The translations under genes were made by a program, and so were the position numbers. Of a DNA stretch of 64,000 nt, positions 50,817 through 59,350 are shown piece after piece. Each line of letters begins with the position of its first letter. Position 1 is the stretch's first letter. Source of the DNA: G963674685 sp964591275 (GTDB lineage: Bacteria > Lernaellota > Lernaellaia > JACKCT01); contig CAZQAE010000017.1 in assembly GCA_964591275.1 (NCBI GenBank), forward strand, positions 1 to 64,000. Direction: 5' to 3'. The notes beneath the pieces are model-generated. The model saw only the letters and a program-made list of their open reading frames with translations, was not told the origin of the DNA and did not search any database.

Positions 50817-52487
50817 ATGAAGGTCCTAAATTCAAACCAACTGTGCATTCTGATTTTGATCCTGGCCTGGAGTCTTACCTGTGGCATTGGCTGCGGCGAC
50901 GATGACGACTCAGCCGATGCGGCGGATGACGACACAAACGACGACACGGACGATGATGCGGATGATGACACGCAGGCCGACGACGACATTGACGACGGCA
51001 TTGACGACGACCTGAACGACGACGTTGACGATGATGTGGATGACGACATTGACGATGACGCAGATGATGATGTCGATGACGATATAGTGGGATGTGTCGA
51101 TGAGGACGGCGACACGTATGGCGACAATTGCCGGATGGGGCCTGATTGCGATGATACGAATCCCCTTATCAATCCCGGTGCGCCGGAACTGCCCGGAGAC
51201 GGCATCGATCAGGATTGCGACGATATCGATCTAATCCCAAACGATGCTACGGGTGTATTCGTGGCAACGACAGGAAATGACAACAATCCTGGCACGATGG
51301 CCGCGCCGTTGCGGACGATCAACGCCGGAGCGGGACTGGCGCTACGGGTAACAAAAGTCGTTTTCGTCGCGGCGGGCGAATATACGAGAGACGTGGAAAC
51401 CCAAGTCTCTCTTTTCGGCGGTTATAAATCCACGGGATGGACGCGAGATATCGAAGCCTTCTTAACGACGATTCACGGTCAGTTAACGGTTGGAGAGCCT
51501 CCTCGGAATGAAGAAGATCGGGATGGCGAGAGGTGGAAAGCGGATACAAGAGATGACAATCCCGTTGCAATTCAGGGCTTTACGATCAATGACATATCCA
51601 ACTACGGCACGGCGACAATGGCAAAAAACATTATCAATGACGTGTCTAACTACGGCACGGCGACAATGCTAGACAACATCATTGGCAGCGTATTCAACTC
51701 AGATGGCACGGCGACAATGGAAAACAACACTATTGGCAGTGTATTCAATGTCGACGGCATGGTGACGATAGTGGGCAACGTTTTCTTCGGTTCTGTGGAT
51801 AATTTCATGGGCGCGGCGATTCTAGTGAACAACGAGATAAATGGCGGAGTAAGTAACCAACCAGACCCGTATGGCTTCAATATGGCCACTATGACGCTTG
51901 TAAACAACGTTATTAGAGGTCAGTCGGGTGGATATGGTAGCGCTGGTGTCGTAAATGGCGGAATAGCCACGCTTGTGAATAACACCATCAGCGCTGGTAC
52001 GGGCATTTACGAAAGTTGGGGTGTAGGCAGCATTGCCGGTGAAATCATGCTGATTAACAATACGATCGACGGCGGATCAGGAGCCCATATTAGCGCAGGT
52101 ATTTTTTTGTACAATATCGAGTCTTACTCTGAGGTTTCATTATTCCACAACAACATCTGGGGACAAAATCAGATTTTCCTAGTAACAGATTGGTGGCACT
52201 TTTACATCACGGATGTTCAGGAATTGAACGCCTGCGCGTGGATCGGCTGCGCCGAGGCGTCGGGCAACATCAGCGCCGATCCGCTTTTTGTCGATCCAGC
52301 AGTTGGCGATTTCCACCTTCAGAGCGCAAGCCCTTGCATTGATGCCGGCGTCGATCCGACGGTTTACATAATTCCATATCCGGATTTCCCGGAGATGGAT
52401 TTCCCGGAGATGGGATTCGACTTCGAGGGCGATGCGCGTCCCTACGGCGCAGGCTGGGATATCGGCGCGGACGAATGGACGCCGTGA
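50817..52487 (+). CDS. Array lipoprotein 5: Asp tether, MopE motif, short beta-helix
   Basis: 556 residues from the ATG at 50817, chosen over the frame back to 50535 (which overlaps the previous gene) because GAGAGGA lies just upstream and the signal starts here (LCILILILAWSLTCGIGC). No heptamer or REP element and no shared leader precede it; it follows lipoprotein 4 by 34 bases and may be on the same mRNA. The tether is about 60 residues. One MopE motif (CVDEDGDTYGDNCRMGPDCD) is almost identical to that of member 2. The beta-helix has irregular rungs, first short ones of about 16 residues (NYGTATMAKNIINDVSNYGT), then the standard type. The anchor-Q-like end is complete (ASGNISADPLFVDPAVGDFH; ARPYGAGWDIGADEW). 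Confidence 0.87.
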   Translation: MKVLNSNQLCILILILAWSLTCGIGCGDDDDSADAADDDTNDDTDDDADDDTQADDDIDDGIDDDLNDDVDDDVDDDIDDDADDDVDDDIVGCVDEDGDTYGDNCRMGPDCDDTNPLINPGAPELPGDGIDQDCDDIDLIPNDATGVFVATTGNDNNPGTMAAPLRTINAGAGLALRVTKVVFVAAGEYTRDVETQVSLFGGYKSTGWTRDIEAFLTTIHGQLTVGEPPRNEEDRDGERWKADTRDDNPVAIQGFTINDISNYGTATMAKNIINDVSNYGTATMLDNIIGSVFNSDGTATMENNTIGSVFNVDGMVTIVGNVFFGSVDNFMGAAILVNNEINGGVSNQPDPYGFNMATMTLVNNVIRGQSGGYGSAGVVNGGIATLVNNTISAGTGIYESWGVGSIAGEIMLINNTIDGGSGAHISAGIFLYNIESYSEVSLFHNNIWGQNQIFLVTDWWHFYITDVQELNACAWIGCAEASGNISADPLFVDPAVGDFHLQSASPCIDAGVDPTVYIIPYPDFPEMDFPEMGFDFEGDARPYGAGWDIGADEWTP

Positions 52488-52494
52488 CGGAAGG

Positions 52495-52522
52495 TATGAA
52501 GTAAGAAGTATGAGGTATGAGT
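52495..52522 (+). repeat. Heptamer array, 4 units
   Basis: TATGAAG, TAAGAAG, TATGAGG, TATGAGT, followed directly by GTAG at 52523. Confidence 0.93.
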
Positions 52523-52546
52523 GTAGGAGCGACATTCTTGTCGCGA
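52523..52546 (+). repeat. REP-like element (GTAGGAGCGACA, short form)
   Basis: GTAG then GAGCGACA-ttct-TGTCGCGA; differs from the 48782 copy by one loop base. Confidence 0.85.
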
Positions 52547-52574
52547 ATGTGGTCCAAATAATTGGAGGTTCAGA
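52543..52574 (+). promoter_or_regulatory. Conserved leader with strong Shine-Dalgarno, copy 3
   Basis: GCGAATGTGGTCCAAATAAT then TGGAGGTTCAGA before the ATG at 52575. Confidence 0.75.
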
Positions 52575-54551
52575 ATGAAGGTCTTATTATCGGTTGCGTT
52601 GATGATTTTCGTTTTGTCTGTCTGCGTTCTTTTTGTCGGCTGCGGCGATGACGATGATGATTCTGAAGACAGTCCTTCCGATGATGACGACACGGATGAC
52701 GATGCGGATGACGATGTGGACGACGACATGGCGGCGTCGTCAACAACGACGATTACAACGACAAGCACAACATCAACGACCACCACGATTTCAGATTCAT
52801 CGACAACGACCCATGAGCCGACGACGACAACCACGTCTTCAACCACAACGACATCGACAACGATTTCAACGACTACAACCTCAACATCAATTCAGCCGAC
52901 AACAACCACAACAACGACAGGGCCAACCACAACATCGACGACGACAACGACACTCCCCCCCATCATTTGCTATCGGGATGAGGATTACGACGGATATGGC
53001 AATCCCGATATCAGCGATGAGTATGAAAATGGAATTTGCCCCTTTGGTTGGGCAAGCGACAACACGGATTGCGATGATACGGATATTCTCGTGCATCCAG
53101 GCGCGCCGGAATTGCCTGACGACGGCATTGTCCAGGACTGCGTCGGGGAGGAGCTCGAACTCGGCGATGCCACCGGCGTTTTCGTGGCAAAGACCGGTGA
53201 CGACGCGAATCCCGGCGCCATGGCCTCCCCCAAGCTGACGATCAACGCCGGCGCAACCCTGGCATTGCAATCGGGCAAGGTCGTTTTCATCGCGGAGGGT
53301 ACTTACACTGAAGATGTGAAAACGCAAGTATCCCTTTTCGGAGGCTACGAATCCGCTGGTTGGACAAGGGATACCGAGACCAACATCACAACAATCAACG
53401 CGGAGAATTCCACAGCCGTGTGGATCATAGAATCTAATCCGGGACGAGATGATGAGGGGGACAGTGAGCGGGATGAAGCAGAGGCGAACGATTCAAGCCC
53501 CGTCGCCATTCAAGGCATGACCGTCACATACGGCAGATTTGGAACTTTTAGCTATGGTGTTCGCATTGACGGCGGAAAAAAAACGGTCCTTGTGAAAAAC
53601 GACATTGACAGCAGCCTGTCGGGAGACGATTTCATCCACAGCATATCGGAAGACCATTTCAGCTTCGCCGTTCGAAGCTTCGGCACGTTAATAATGATAA
53701 ACAACGACATCAACGGCGCTTCGGTTGATCAAAACTACGGCTTGTATAACGACCAAAACGGCACGGCGACCTTGGTCGGCAACCTTATCAACGGCGGATC
53801 GGGAGGCCATAGCTGCGGCGTGTATAATGCTAACGCCGCGGTGACACTGATAAACAACGACATTGACGGAGGATCGGGATTTTATTCTAGTCACGGCGTG
53901 TACAATATCGGCACGACTATGATCGCGAACAATGACATCAACGGCGGATCGGGCGATGACAGCTACGGCGTGAGCAACTCCAACGGTACAGCATGGCTGG
54001 CAAACAACATCGTAGATGGCGGTACGGGAAGTTCTGACAGTTTTGGCTTTTGCAACTCCGCCACAGCGGTACTGACGAACAATGTCATAAATGGAGGATC
54101 AGGAGGCGGTGACAGCAGTGGCGTTTTTACCACGAACCTTTTCGGCAGACCCGGCATAGTAGTTCTTACAAACAATATCATCAGTGGCGGATCAGGAAGT
54201 GGCAACAGCTACGGCATAAACAACTTCGGCGTGGTGACTTTGGCGAACAATGACATTTGGGGCGCGGATATGGATTGCATGATTTTCCACTCAGGAGGCG
54301 AGGCAAATACAATCGTCGAAGTCAACGCCTGCGCGTGGACGGGCTGCGCCGAGGCATCGGGCAACATCAGCGACGATCCATTGTTCGATGTTGATGGCTA
54401 TCATCTGACTGATTCAAGTCCGTGCATCAATACAGGCATCGATCCCGTGCCGGATTACATTGGCGCTGGTTTCGTGGATTTGGATTTCGAGGGTGATGCG
54501 CGTCCCTACGGCGCGGGCTGGGACATCGGAGTGGACGAGTGGACGCCCTGA
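52575..54551 (+). CDS. Array lipoprotein 6: short Asp tether, long Thr linker, MopE motif, beta-helix
   Basis: 658 residues. Signal MKVLLSVALMIFVLSV, lipobox FVGC. The tether is only about 28 residues and its first part (CGDDDDDSEDSPSDDDD) is nearly the same as in member 3. A Thr-rich linker of about 75 residues follows, the longest seen (runs of T broken by S, I, HEP and QP). One MopE-type motif (CYRDEDYDGYGNPDISDEYE; NTDCDDTDILVHPGAPELPD) and a beta-helix of about nine rungs (INNDIDGGSGFYSSHGVYNI; WLANNIVDGGTGSSDSFGFC) precede the anchor-Q-like end (SDDPLFDVDGYHLTDSSPC; ARPYGAGWDIGVDEWTP). It closely resembles member 1 after the linker (ALPDDGI..QDC and DPVPDYI), so these two appear to be the closest paralogues in the body though their signals differ. 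Confidence 0.88.
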   Translation: MKVLLSVALMIFVLSVCVLFVGCGDDDDDSEDSPSDDDDTDDDADDDVDDDMAASSTTTITTTSTTSTTTTISDSSTTTHEPTTTTTSSTTTTSTTISTTTTSTSIQPTTTTTTTGPTTTSTTTTTLPPIICYRDEDYDGYGNPDISDEYENGICPFGWASDNTDCDDTDILVHPGAPELPDDGIVQDCVGEELELGDATGVFVAKTGDDANPGAMASPKLTINAGATLALQSGKVVFIAEGTYTEDVKTQVSLFGGYESAGWTRDTETNITTINAENSTAVWIIESNPGRDDEGDSERDEAEANDSSPVAIQGMTVTYGRFGTFSYGVRIDGGKKTVLVKNDIDSSLSGDDFIHSISEDHFSFAVRSFGTLIMINNDINGASVDQNYGLYNDQNGTATLVGNLINGGSGGHSCGVYNANAAVTLINNDIDGGSGFYSSHGVYNIGTTMIANNDINGGSGDDSYGVSNSNGTAWLANNIVDGGTGSSDSFGFCNSATAVLTNNVINGGSGGGDSSGVFTTNLFGRPGIVVLTNNIISGGSGSGNSYGINNFGVVTLANNDIWGADMDCMIFHSGGEANTIVEVNACAWTGCAEASGNISDDPLFDVDGYHLTDSSPCINTGIDPVPDYIGAGFVDLDFEGDARPYGAGWDIGVDEWTP

Positions 54552-54557
54552 GCAAGG

Positions 54558-54578
54558 TATGAAGTATGAGGTATGAAT
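54558..54578 (+). repeat. Heptamer array, 3 units
   Basis: TATGAAG, TATGAGG, TATGAAT, followed directly by GTAG at 54579. Confidence 0.92.
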
Positions 54579-54626
54579 GTAGGAGCGGCTTTTCAGTTCC
54601 TGAGCAGGGCCGAAGGGCAGCCGCGA
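54579..54626 (+). repeat. REP-like element (GTAGGAGCGGC class, variant)
   Basis: GTAGGAGCGGC at the 5' side and GCAGCCGCGA at the 3' side, with a different inner segment from the 41888 copy. Confidence 0.75.
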
Positions 54627-54654
54627 ATGTGGTTCTCATAATTGGAGGTTCAGC
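54623..54654 (+). promoter_or_regulatory. Conserved leader with strong Shine-Dalgarno, copy 4
   Basis: GCGAATGTGGTTCTCATAAT then TGGAGGTTCAGC before the ATG at 54655, the gene whose body is unrelated to the beta-helix paralogues. Confidence 0.75.
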
Positions 54655-56916
54655 ATGAAGGTTTTATTTTCGGTTGCATTGATAATTTTTCTTTTGCCTG
54701 TCTGCGTCCTTTTTGTCGGATGCGGCGATGACGATGCCGACGACGATGCCGACGACGATGTTGATGACGATGCCGACGACGATGCCGACGATGTCGACGA
54801 TGATATCGAGGATGACGTGAACGACGACGTGGATGACGACAGCATTGATGACGATACTGACGACGACCTGAACGACGATGTTGACGACGACGTGGACGAC
54901 GATGTTGACGACGATGTCGATGACGATGTCGATGATGACGTCGACGACGATATCGACGATGTCATGACTCTGCGAGAATCGTGGCTGGGCGGAGAACCAA
55001 ACTGTATGGAAATCGTCCGCGCCCCCGACGGGCGTGTATTTGTCTTCTCGGAAATCGGCAGGAATATTTTTCTTTACACGATCGACGGCGTGGAAATCAG
55101 GGAAGAACTTGTCAGGCAGGCCAGTAGAATTCTTGGCGCCGTCTACGATGCATGCGGCACGCTTCATCTGATCTATTTTGATTATCGTGAAGATCGGATA
55201 TTTCATTTACAACGCGCAGGCGACGCTTGGGAGGAATTCGAAATCACATCCGGTAGTTATCCAAAGCATGTCAATCGCGTTGTGAGCGACTCGGAATGCA
55301 AACTTCATTTTTGTTTGAAGAGCGGGACGGGATTCATGCGATATCACGCAAGCAATGCAAGCGGCTCATGGACCATTGAAGACATCGTTGAGGAGTTTTA
55401 CGGGGGAATGACCTGCGATATGCGCGTTGATTCAAATGATGATGTTCATGTCGCTTACGACGAGGGCTGGTCTGATGGTCACGGACATATCTATCAAAAA
55501 ATCAGGTATGGAAAGAAAAGCGATGAGGCCTGGACTATTGACACGGTCGAAATGTCCGGCAACAGCACCTTGAATTTCATTTTGGACGATAGCGACGAAC
55601 CCCACATTGTCTTCCGTCATAGGGATTTCGGCATGGTGGAAGCTACGAAAGGTGAAACTGATTGGGAATTCGAAGCCATACCGGTTACGGAATCGCAAGA
55701 AGATATTTTCATCGATGAAACCGGAAACATTCATTTGCTAAGCACTGTTTATTCCGACCACAGCACCTACGAAACCGTGCAAACCGACAGCGGGTGGCAA
55801 GAGCGGAATTTGAACATCCAAAGCAATTGGAATGTCGCTGCTGACCTGGCGCCGGGCGATGTTTGGCATCTGGCTTTTGAAGGCGTAGATAAGGAGTCTC
55901 TATACTACGCTGAAAACGGAGCGAAATCGTGGAATAGAACTGCGCTGAGCGAAACGGAGAATGTTTTATATATGATAGCGCAACGCAAGGATGACGACGG
56001 CGCGTTGGAAACGGTTTTGCTTACGGAACATGGTTTAAAAACGGCGCGGTACGATATGGGCGTGTGGGAAATCGAAGATCTCGATTTGAGCGTCGACGAA
56101 GGCTACTGGTACAATGGCGTTGCGTCTTCGACGGGAGCCTTTCATATTGCCGGCGTAACGACATCCTCCCCGGGCTACGTCCTGTACGCTACGAACGAAG
56201 GCGGTCAGTGGACTAGTGGGCTGGTCAGTGCAGTCACTCGAAATCGTGTCTGGCTCCAATTGGATGAATCGGATAATCCGCATTTGATATTTATTAATGA
56301 CGGGCTCACCTACGCCTCGCGCGGCGTCGACGGATGGACCGTGGAAAATGTGCCGGAAGAAAATCCCGTTGATGTATATTCAACATACTTATCCCTATGG
56401 GTCGACGGTCAGGGTGAGGCTATCACTTGCTATTGTCTCAGCTCTGGCGATGAAATCCGCTGCGCTCATCGAGACGATGGAGCGTGGTCGATAAAAAGTG
56501 CGGCCGAAGGCGACAGCATGAGCGTGTATCGCGGTTTGAAAAAAGATTCCTTCGGTGTGCCGCATCAATTGTATACCGACCGCAACATGGGTGGTCTCTG
56601 TATTGCAACATATGAGGATGGTTCCTGGCAATCGACGAGCATCGGTCTGCACGGCGGCACCGGTGAGGACGGCTTTCTGTTTTTCGACGATCATGGTCGG
56701 CGGCACGTATTTTTATTAACCTATGCGCCGAATAATGTTTTGCTCGACGCGCTTTACTATTTACATGAAGGCGAAAGCGGCTGGAACGAAACGGTGATTG
56801 ATGTCGGTTACTATCCTGCCATGAACGCTGAACCGATTCGAATCGACGATGACACATGGCAAGTGCCTTATTCGGGAAACGGCGGCCTGTGGCGCGCATG
56901 GATTACCAATGAGTAA
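54655..56916 (+). CDS. Array lipoprotein 7: shared signal and long Asp tether fused to beta-propeller-like body
   Basis: 753 residues. The signal (MKVLFSVALIIFLLPV, lipobox FVGC) differs from those of members 3, 4 and 6 by only a few residues, and the leader is shared. The tether of about 80 residues is almost pure x-D-D-D with V, A, I, N and L as x. The body has no MopE motif and no beta-helix; it is made of blades of about 45-55 residues with patterns such as RAPDGRVFVFSEIGRNIFLY, AVYDACGTLHLIYFDYREDR, RVDSNDDVHVAYDEGW, LDDSDEPHIVFRHRDF, LDESDNPHLIFINDGLTYAS and DSFGVPHQLYTDRNMGGLCI. The repeated D-x-x-x-x-H-[ILV]-x-[FY] core is that of sialidase/BNR-like propellers, though Asp-box motifs are not clear. 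Probably a surface binding protein; the gene looks like a 5' module swap onto an unrelated domain. Confidence 0.85.
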   Translation: MKVLFSVALIIFLLPVCVLFVGCGDDDADDDADDDVDDDADDDADDVDDDIEDDVNDDVDDDSIDDDTDDDLNDDVDDDVDDDVDDDVDDDVDDDVDDDIDDVMTLRESWLGGEPNCMEIVRAPDGRVFVFSEIGRNIFLYTIDGVEIREELVRQASRILGAVYDACGTLHLIYFDYREDRIFHLQRAGDAWEEFEITSGSYPKHVNRVVSDSECKLHFCLKSGTGFMRYHASNASGSWTIEDIVEEFYGGMTCDMRVDSNDDVHVAYDEGWSDGHGHIYQKIRYGKKSDEAWTIDTVEMSGNSTLNFILDDSDEPHIVFRHRDFGMVEATKGETDWEFEAIPVTESQEDIFIDETGNIHLLSTVYSDHSTYETVQTDSGWQERNLNIQSNWNVAADLAPGDVWHLAFEGVDKESLYYAENGAKSWNRTALSETENVLYMIAQRKDDDGALETVLLTEHGLKTARYDMGVWEIEDLDLSVDEGYWYNGVASSTGAFHIAGVTTSSPGYVLYATNEGGQWTSGLVSAVTRNRVWLQLDESDNPHLIFINDGLTYASRGVDGWTVENVPEENPVDVYSTYLSLWVDGQGEAITCYCLSSGDEIRCAHRDDGAWSIKSAAEGDSMSVYRGLKKDSFGVPHQLYTDRNMGGLCIATYEDGSWQSTSIGLHGGTGEDGFLFFDDHGRRHVFLLTYAPNNVLLDALYYLHEGESGWNETVIDVGYYPAMNAEPIRIDDDTWQVPYSGNGGLWRAWITNE

Positions 56917-57059
56917 TGACTAAAATGCCTGCGACCGGCGCGGATGCGCCAAAGCTGAAGCGAAGGCGAGTGGGAGCGGTTTCCGCCTCGAAAATGTGGA
57001 AACGACATTTCCTGCTTTAGAGCATGGTCGTGAGATCGCCGCGCCGTTTTTTTGGACCG

Positions 57060-58598
57060 CTAAAAATACCGCATTTTTTCATTCAAAATGTGCCGGGCGG
57101 CGCGGTGCGCCAGGGCGAGGATCGTTATCTGCGGATTCACGCCGACAGGGGAGGGCGCGGTGCTGCCGTCGGTGATGAACAGGCCCGGCGCCGCGTGGAC
57201 TTCGCCCCAGGAGTCGGTGACGCTCGTAGCGGGGTCGGGGCCCATTCGACATGATCCCAGAGGGTGAAAGGCCATCAGTTTGAAATCGCTGCTTTTCGCC
57301 TTCCGGTTGGCGAGTTCGCCAATTCTGTTCAGCGGAATTTCCTTGATTGTGCCGACGCCGGGAAAGATGCGCTTTGCGCCGGCGGCCCTGTAGATCTCGC
57401 ACAATATTTGAATCCCGCGCAGCATTCTCGTGCTGTCGAGTTTATTCATTTGATACATGCCCATGTGTCGCCCGCGCCGGTTCCAGACAACGCCGCGACT
57501 GGTGTCGCTGATCATTACGCCGTACATGGAGATGTTTTTAAAATCTTTCATGAAGGCGTCTTTGAGGGCGGCGCCGTTATAGGGCAGGCCGATGGCGCTG
57601 ACAGATGGCGGAACGAAAATGCCCTCAAGCAGGATTCCGTCTTTTGCGAAATCATCAATGTAAGTTCCCTGCGGCACGCCGTTCCATCCGCTGATGTCTT
57701 CGTCGAATTGCGCCAGCACGCGCGTGGCCGGATGGATGGAAAGGTTCCTGCCCACCTGCCCGCTTTCCAAACCCAGTTTGCTGACTTTGAGTAGCACCGG
57801 CGTATTGAGAGTTCCCGCTGCGAGCACCACGATTTTGGCTTCGATGCGAAATCGCCTTGGCGTTTCTTTTCCATGCGTGTCGCAAAAAACGCCCTCGAAA
57901 CCGCTGGCCCGACCGCAATGCATGGAAATGCGTTTTACCTTTGCGCGGGAATAGATCCGTCCGCCGCGCTGAAGAACAGCGGGCAGATAAACGATGTCCG
58001 GCGTTTGCTTGGCGCCGTCCGTGCATCCGAATGTGCATGTGCCGCACCCCCGGCAATCCACGGCGTTATGGAGCATGGGTTTGAACGACAGTCCCAGTTC
58101 GCGGGCGCCGCGCTCAACAGCCAGGGCGTTCGGTCCCCATATTTCGCGGGACAATTCTTCTACGGAATTGCGTTTTTCCACTTCGTCGAAAATCGGCGCC
58201 ATGATGGTGGGCGAGATATCTTCCACGCCGTCGGCGAGCCGCCATGTTTGCAGGATGTAATCCGGCGTTCTGAAACATGTGCCTGAGTTGATGACGCTCG
58301 TGCCGCCCACGCATTGCCCCTCGGGGATGAGGATCGGCGGGTGTCCAATGACTCCGGTGACGGAGTTGTTGCGATAAAGATTGAAGATGGCGTCGAGAAA
58401 ATTGTGCGTGAAATCCGCCTGGTCGAAATAGCCGCCTTCCTCGCATACGACTACGTCGAGACCCGCTTCGGACAAAAGCGCCGCCGCCGCCGCGCCGCCC
58501 GGTCCCGAGCCGATGACGGCAACGTCGGTCTTTTCGACAATGTCCGTTTCAAGACAGGCTCCGTCGATAATGCGTCGGCGAATTTCATTGCGATTCAT
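57060..58598 (-). CDS. GMC-family FAD-dependent oxidoreductase with Cys cluster
   Basis: 512 residues. The Rossmann FAD motif is DVAVIGSGPGGAAAAALLSE at about residues 26-45, followed by VVVCEEGGYFDQADFTHN. CVGGTSVINSGTCFRTPDYI is the GMC signature region. A cysteine group (DCRGCGTCTFGCTDGAKQTP) suggests an Fe-S cluster as in a subset of bacterial GMC proteins. The C-terminal substrate and FAD closing parts are present (LMAFHPLGSCRMGPDPATSV; HAAPGLFITDGSTAPSP; VGVNPQITILALAHRAARHI), with His at the catalytic position in FHPLGSC. It probably oxidises an alcohol or sugar, passing electrons to the small subunit encoded by the overlapping upstream gene. Substrate unknown. No twin-arginine signal was seen. 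Confidence 0.9.
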   Translation of the reverse strand: MNRNEIRRRIIDGACLETDIVEKTDVAVIGSGPGGAAAAALLSEAGLDVVVCEEGGYFDQADFTHNFLDAIFNLYRNNSVTGVIGHPPILIPEGQCVGGTSVINSGTCFRTPDYILQTWRLADGVEDISPTIMAPIFDEVEKRNSVEELSREIWGPNALAVERGARELGLSFKPMLHNAVDCRGCGTCTFGCTDGAKQTPDIVYLPAVLQRGGRIYSRAKVKRISMHCGRASGFEGVFCDTHGKETPRRFRIEAKIVVLAAGTLNTPVLLKVSKLGLESGQVGRNLSIHPATRVLAQFDEDISGWNGVPQGTYIDDFAKDGILLEGIFVPPSVSAIGLPYNGAALKDAFMKDFKNISMYGVMISDTSRGVVWNRRGRHMGMYQMNKLDSTRMLRGIQILCEIYRAAGAKRIFPGVGTIKEIPLNRIGELANRKAKSSDFKLMAFHPLGSCRMGPDPATSVTDSWGEVHAAPGLFITDGSTAPSPVGVNPQITILALAHRAARHILNEKMRYF

Positions 58599-59091
58599 GG
58601 ATATCTCTTTGCCTCGAATCCGCCGGATGCGTTATAGGGGATCGCTCTATGCCGGACCCGGTTTTTCCTGCGTTGCCCTTAGGGGGTTGAGGATCGAAGT
58701 CGCACGGGTAGGCAACGCCGATTTTTCGCCTGATATCATTGTCCGAATAATAGATCATGTAGATGGCGCTTTTCATGGCCAGCACTATGGAACGCGGGGT
58801 ATAGAGCCTACCGGATTCCCATCTTTCGATAAGCTTCAGCCTGACATCATCGTCAAGCCGTGAAAAACGACCGAAATGCCCGTATAAAAATGGCAGCCAT
58901 TCGAAGAAATGGATAAGAAAATGGAAAAACCTCCCGATCTCTGGCGGAACTTCCTGGAAATATCGTATAAATAGTGGTAAAATCCGAGTGCCGTGGAGGT
59001 CTTTTCCAATTTCTGTGTCGGCGGGAACAAGTGTTAGCGCTAATACTGAAATCGTTTTCATTTCGCCAGGCGAAAGCTTGAAGGCAGGCAT
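58585..59091 (-). CDS. Small subunit of GMC oxidoreductase (gluconate 2-dehydrogenase subunit 3-like)
   Basis: 168 residues from the ATG at 59091, preferred because AAAGGATG precedes it and the family start MPAFKLSPGEMKTISVLALT follows; the frame extends to 59205 without support. Features: LVPADTEIGKDLHGTRILPL, FIRYFQEVPPEIGRFFHFLI and LMKSAIYMIYYSD-like AMKSAIYMIYYSDNDIRRKI. Subunit 3 proteins of this group are usually about 150-220 long and form a helical partner of the flavoprotein. It overlaps the GMC start by 14 bases, which supports translational coupling. The terminal stretch (KGNAGKTGSGIERSPITHPA) is basic and Pro-rich. Confidence 0.82.
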   Translation of the reverse strand: MPAFKLSPGEMKTISVLALTLVPADTEIGKDLHGTRILPLFIRYFQEVPPEIGRFFHFLIHFFEWLPFLYGHFGRFSRLDDDVRLKLIERWESGRLYTPRSIVLAMKSAIYMIYYSDNDIRRKIGVAYPCDFDPQPPKGNAGKTGSGIERSPITHPADSRQRDIHESQ

Positions 59092-59321
59092 TTCATCCTT
59101 TTTGTTTTGGCCGTTGAAATCAGCGCAAACCATAGCATTTGTTGCCCTTTTTGTGAAGTGTAATATTTGACGAAGGTGAGTTTGTTGTTGAAATTGCATG
59201 CGCAAATCGCGAGGCTTGGTTTTGAAAATTCCTGTTGATGCGGATAAATTTTTGGCGGCGCATATGGGAAAATTGACATAATTTGCTAATATTCACAAGG
59301 ATTTATCGACAGTGATCTTAC

Positions 59322-59350
59322 TTGACAATGGAGTTTAAATCCCTTAATAA
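59322..59350 (+). promoter_or_regulatory. Strong sigma70-like promoter candidate
   Basis: TTGACA (59322-59327), a 17-base spacer, and TAATAA (59345-59350), 67 bases upstream of the barrel protein start. Full -35 match and 4-5 of 6 in the -10. Confidence 0.65.
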
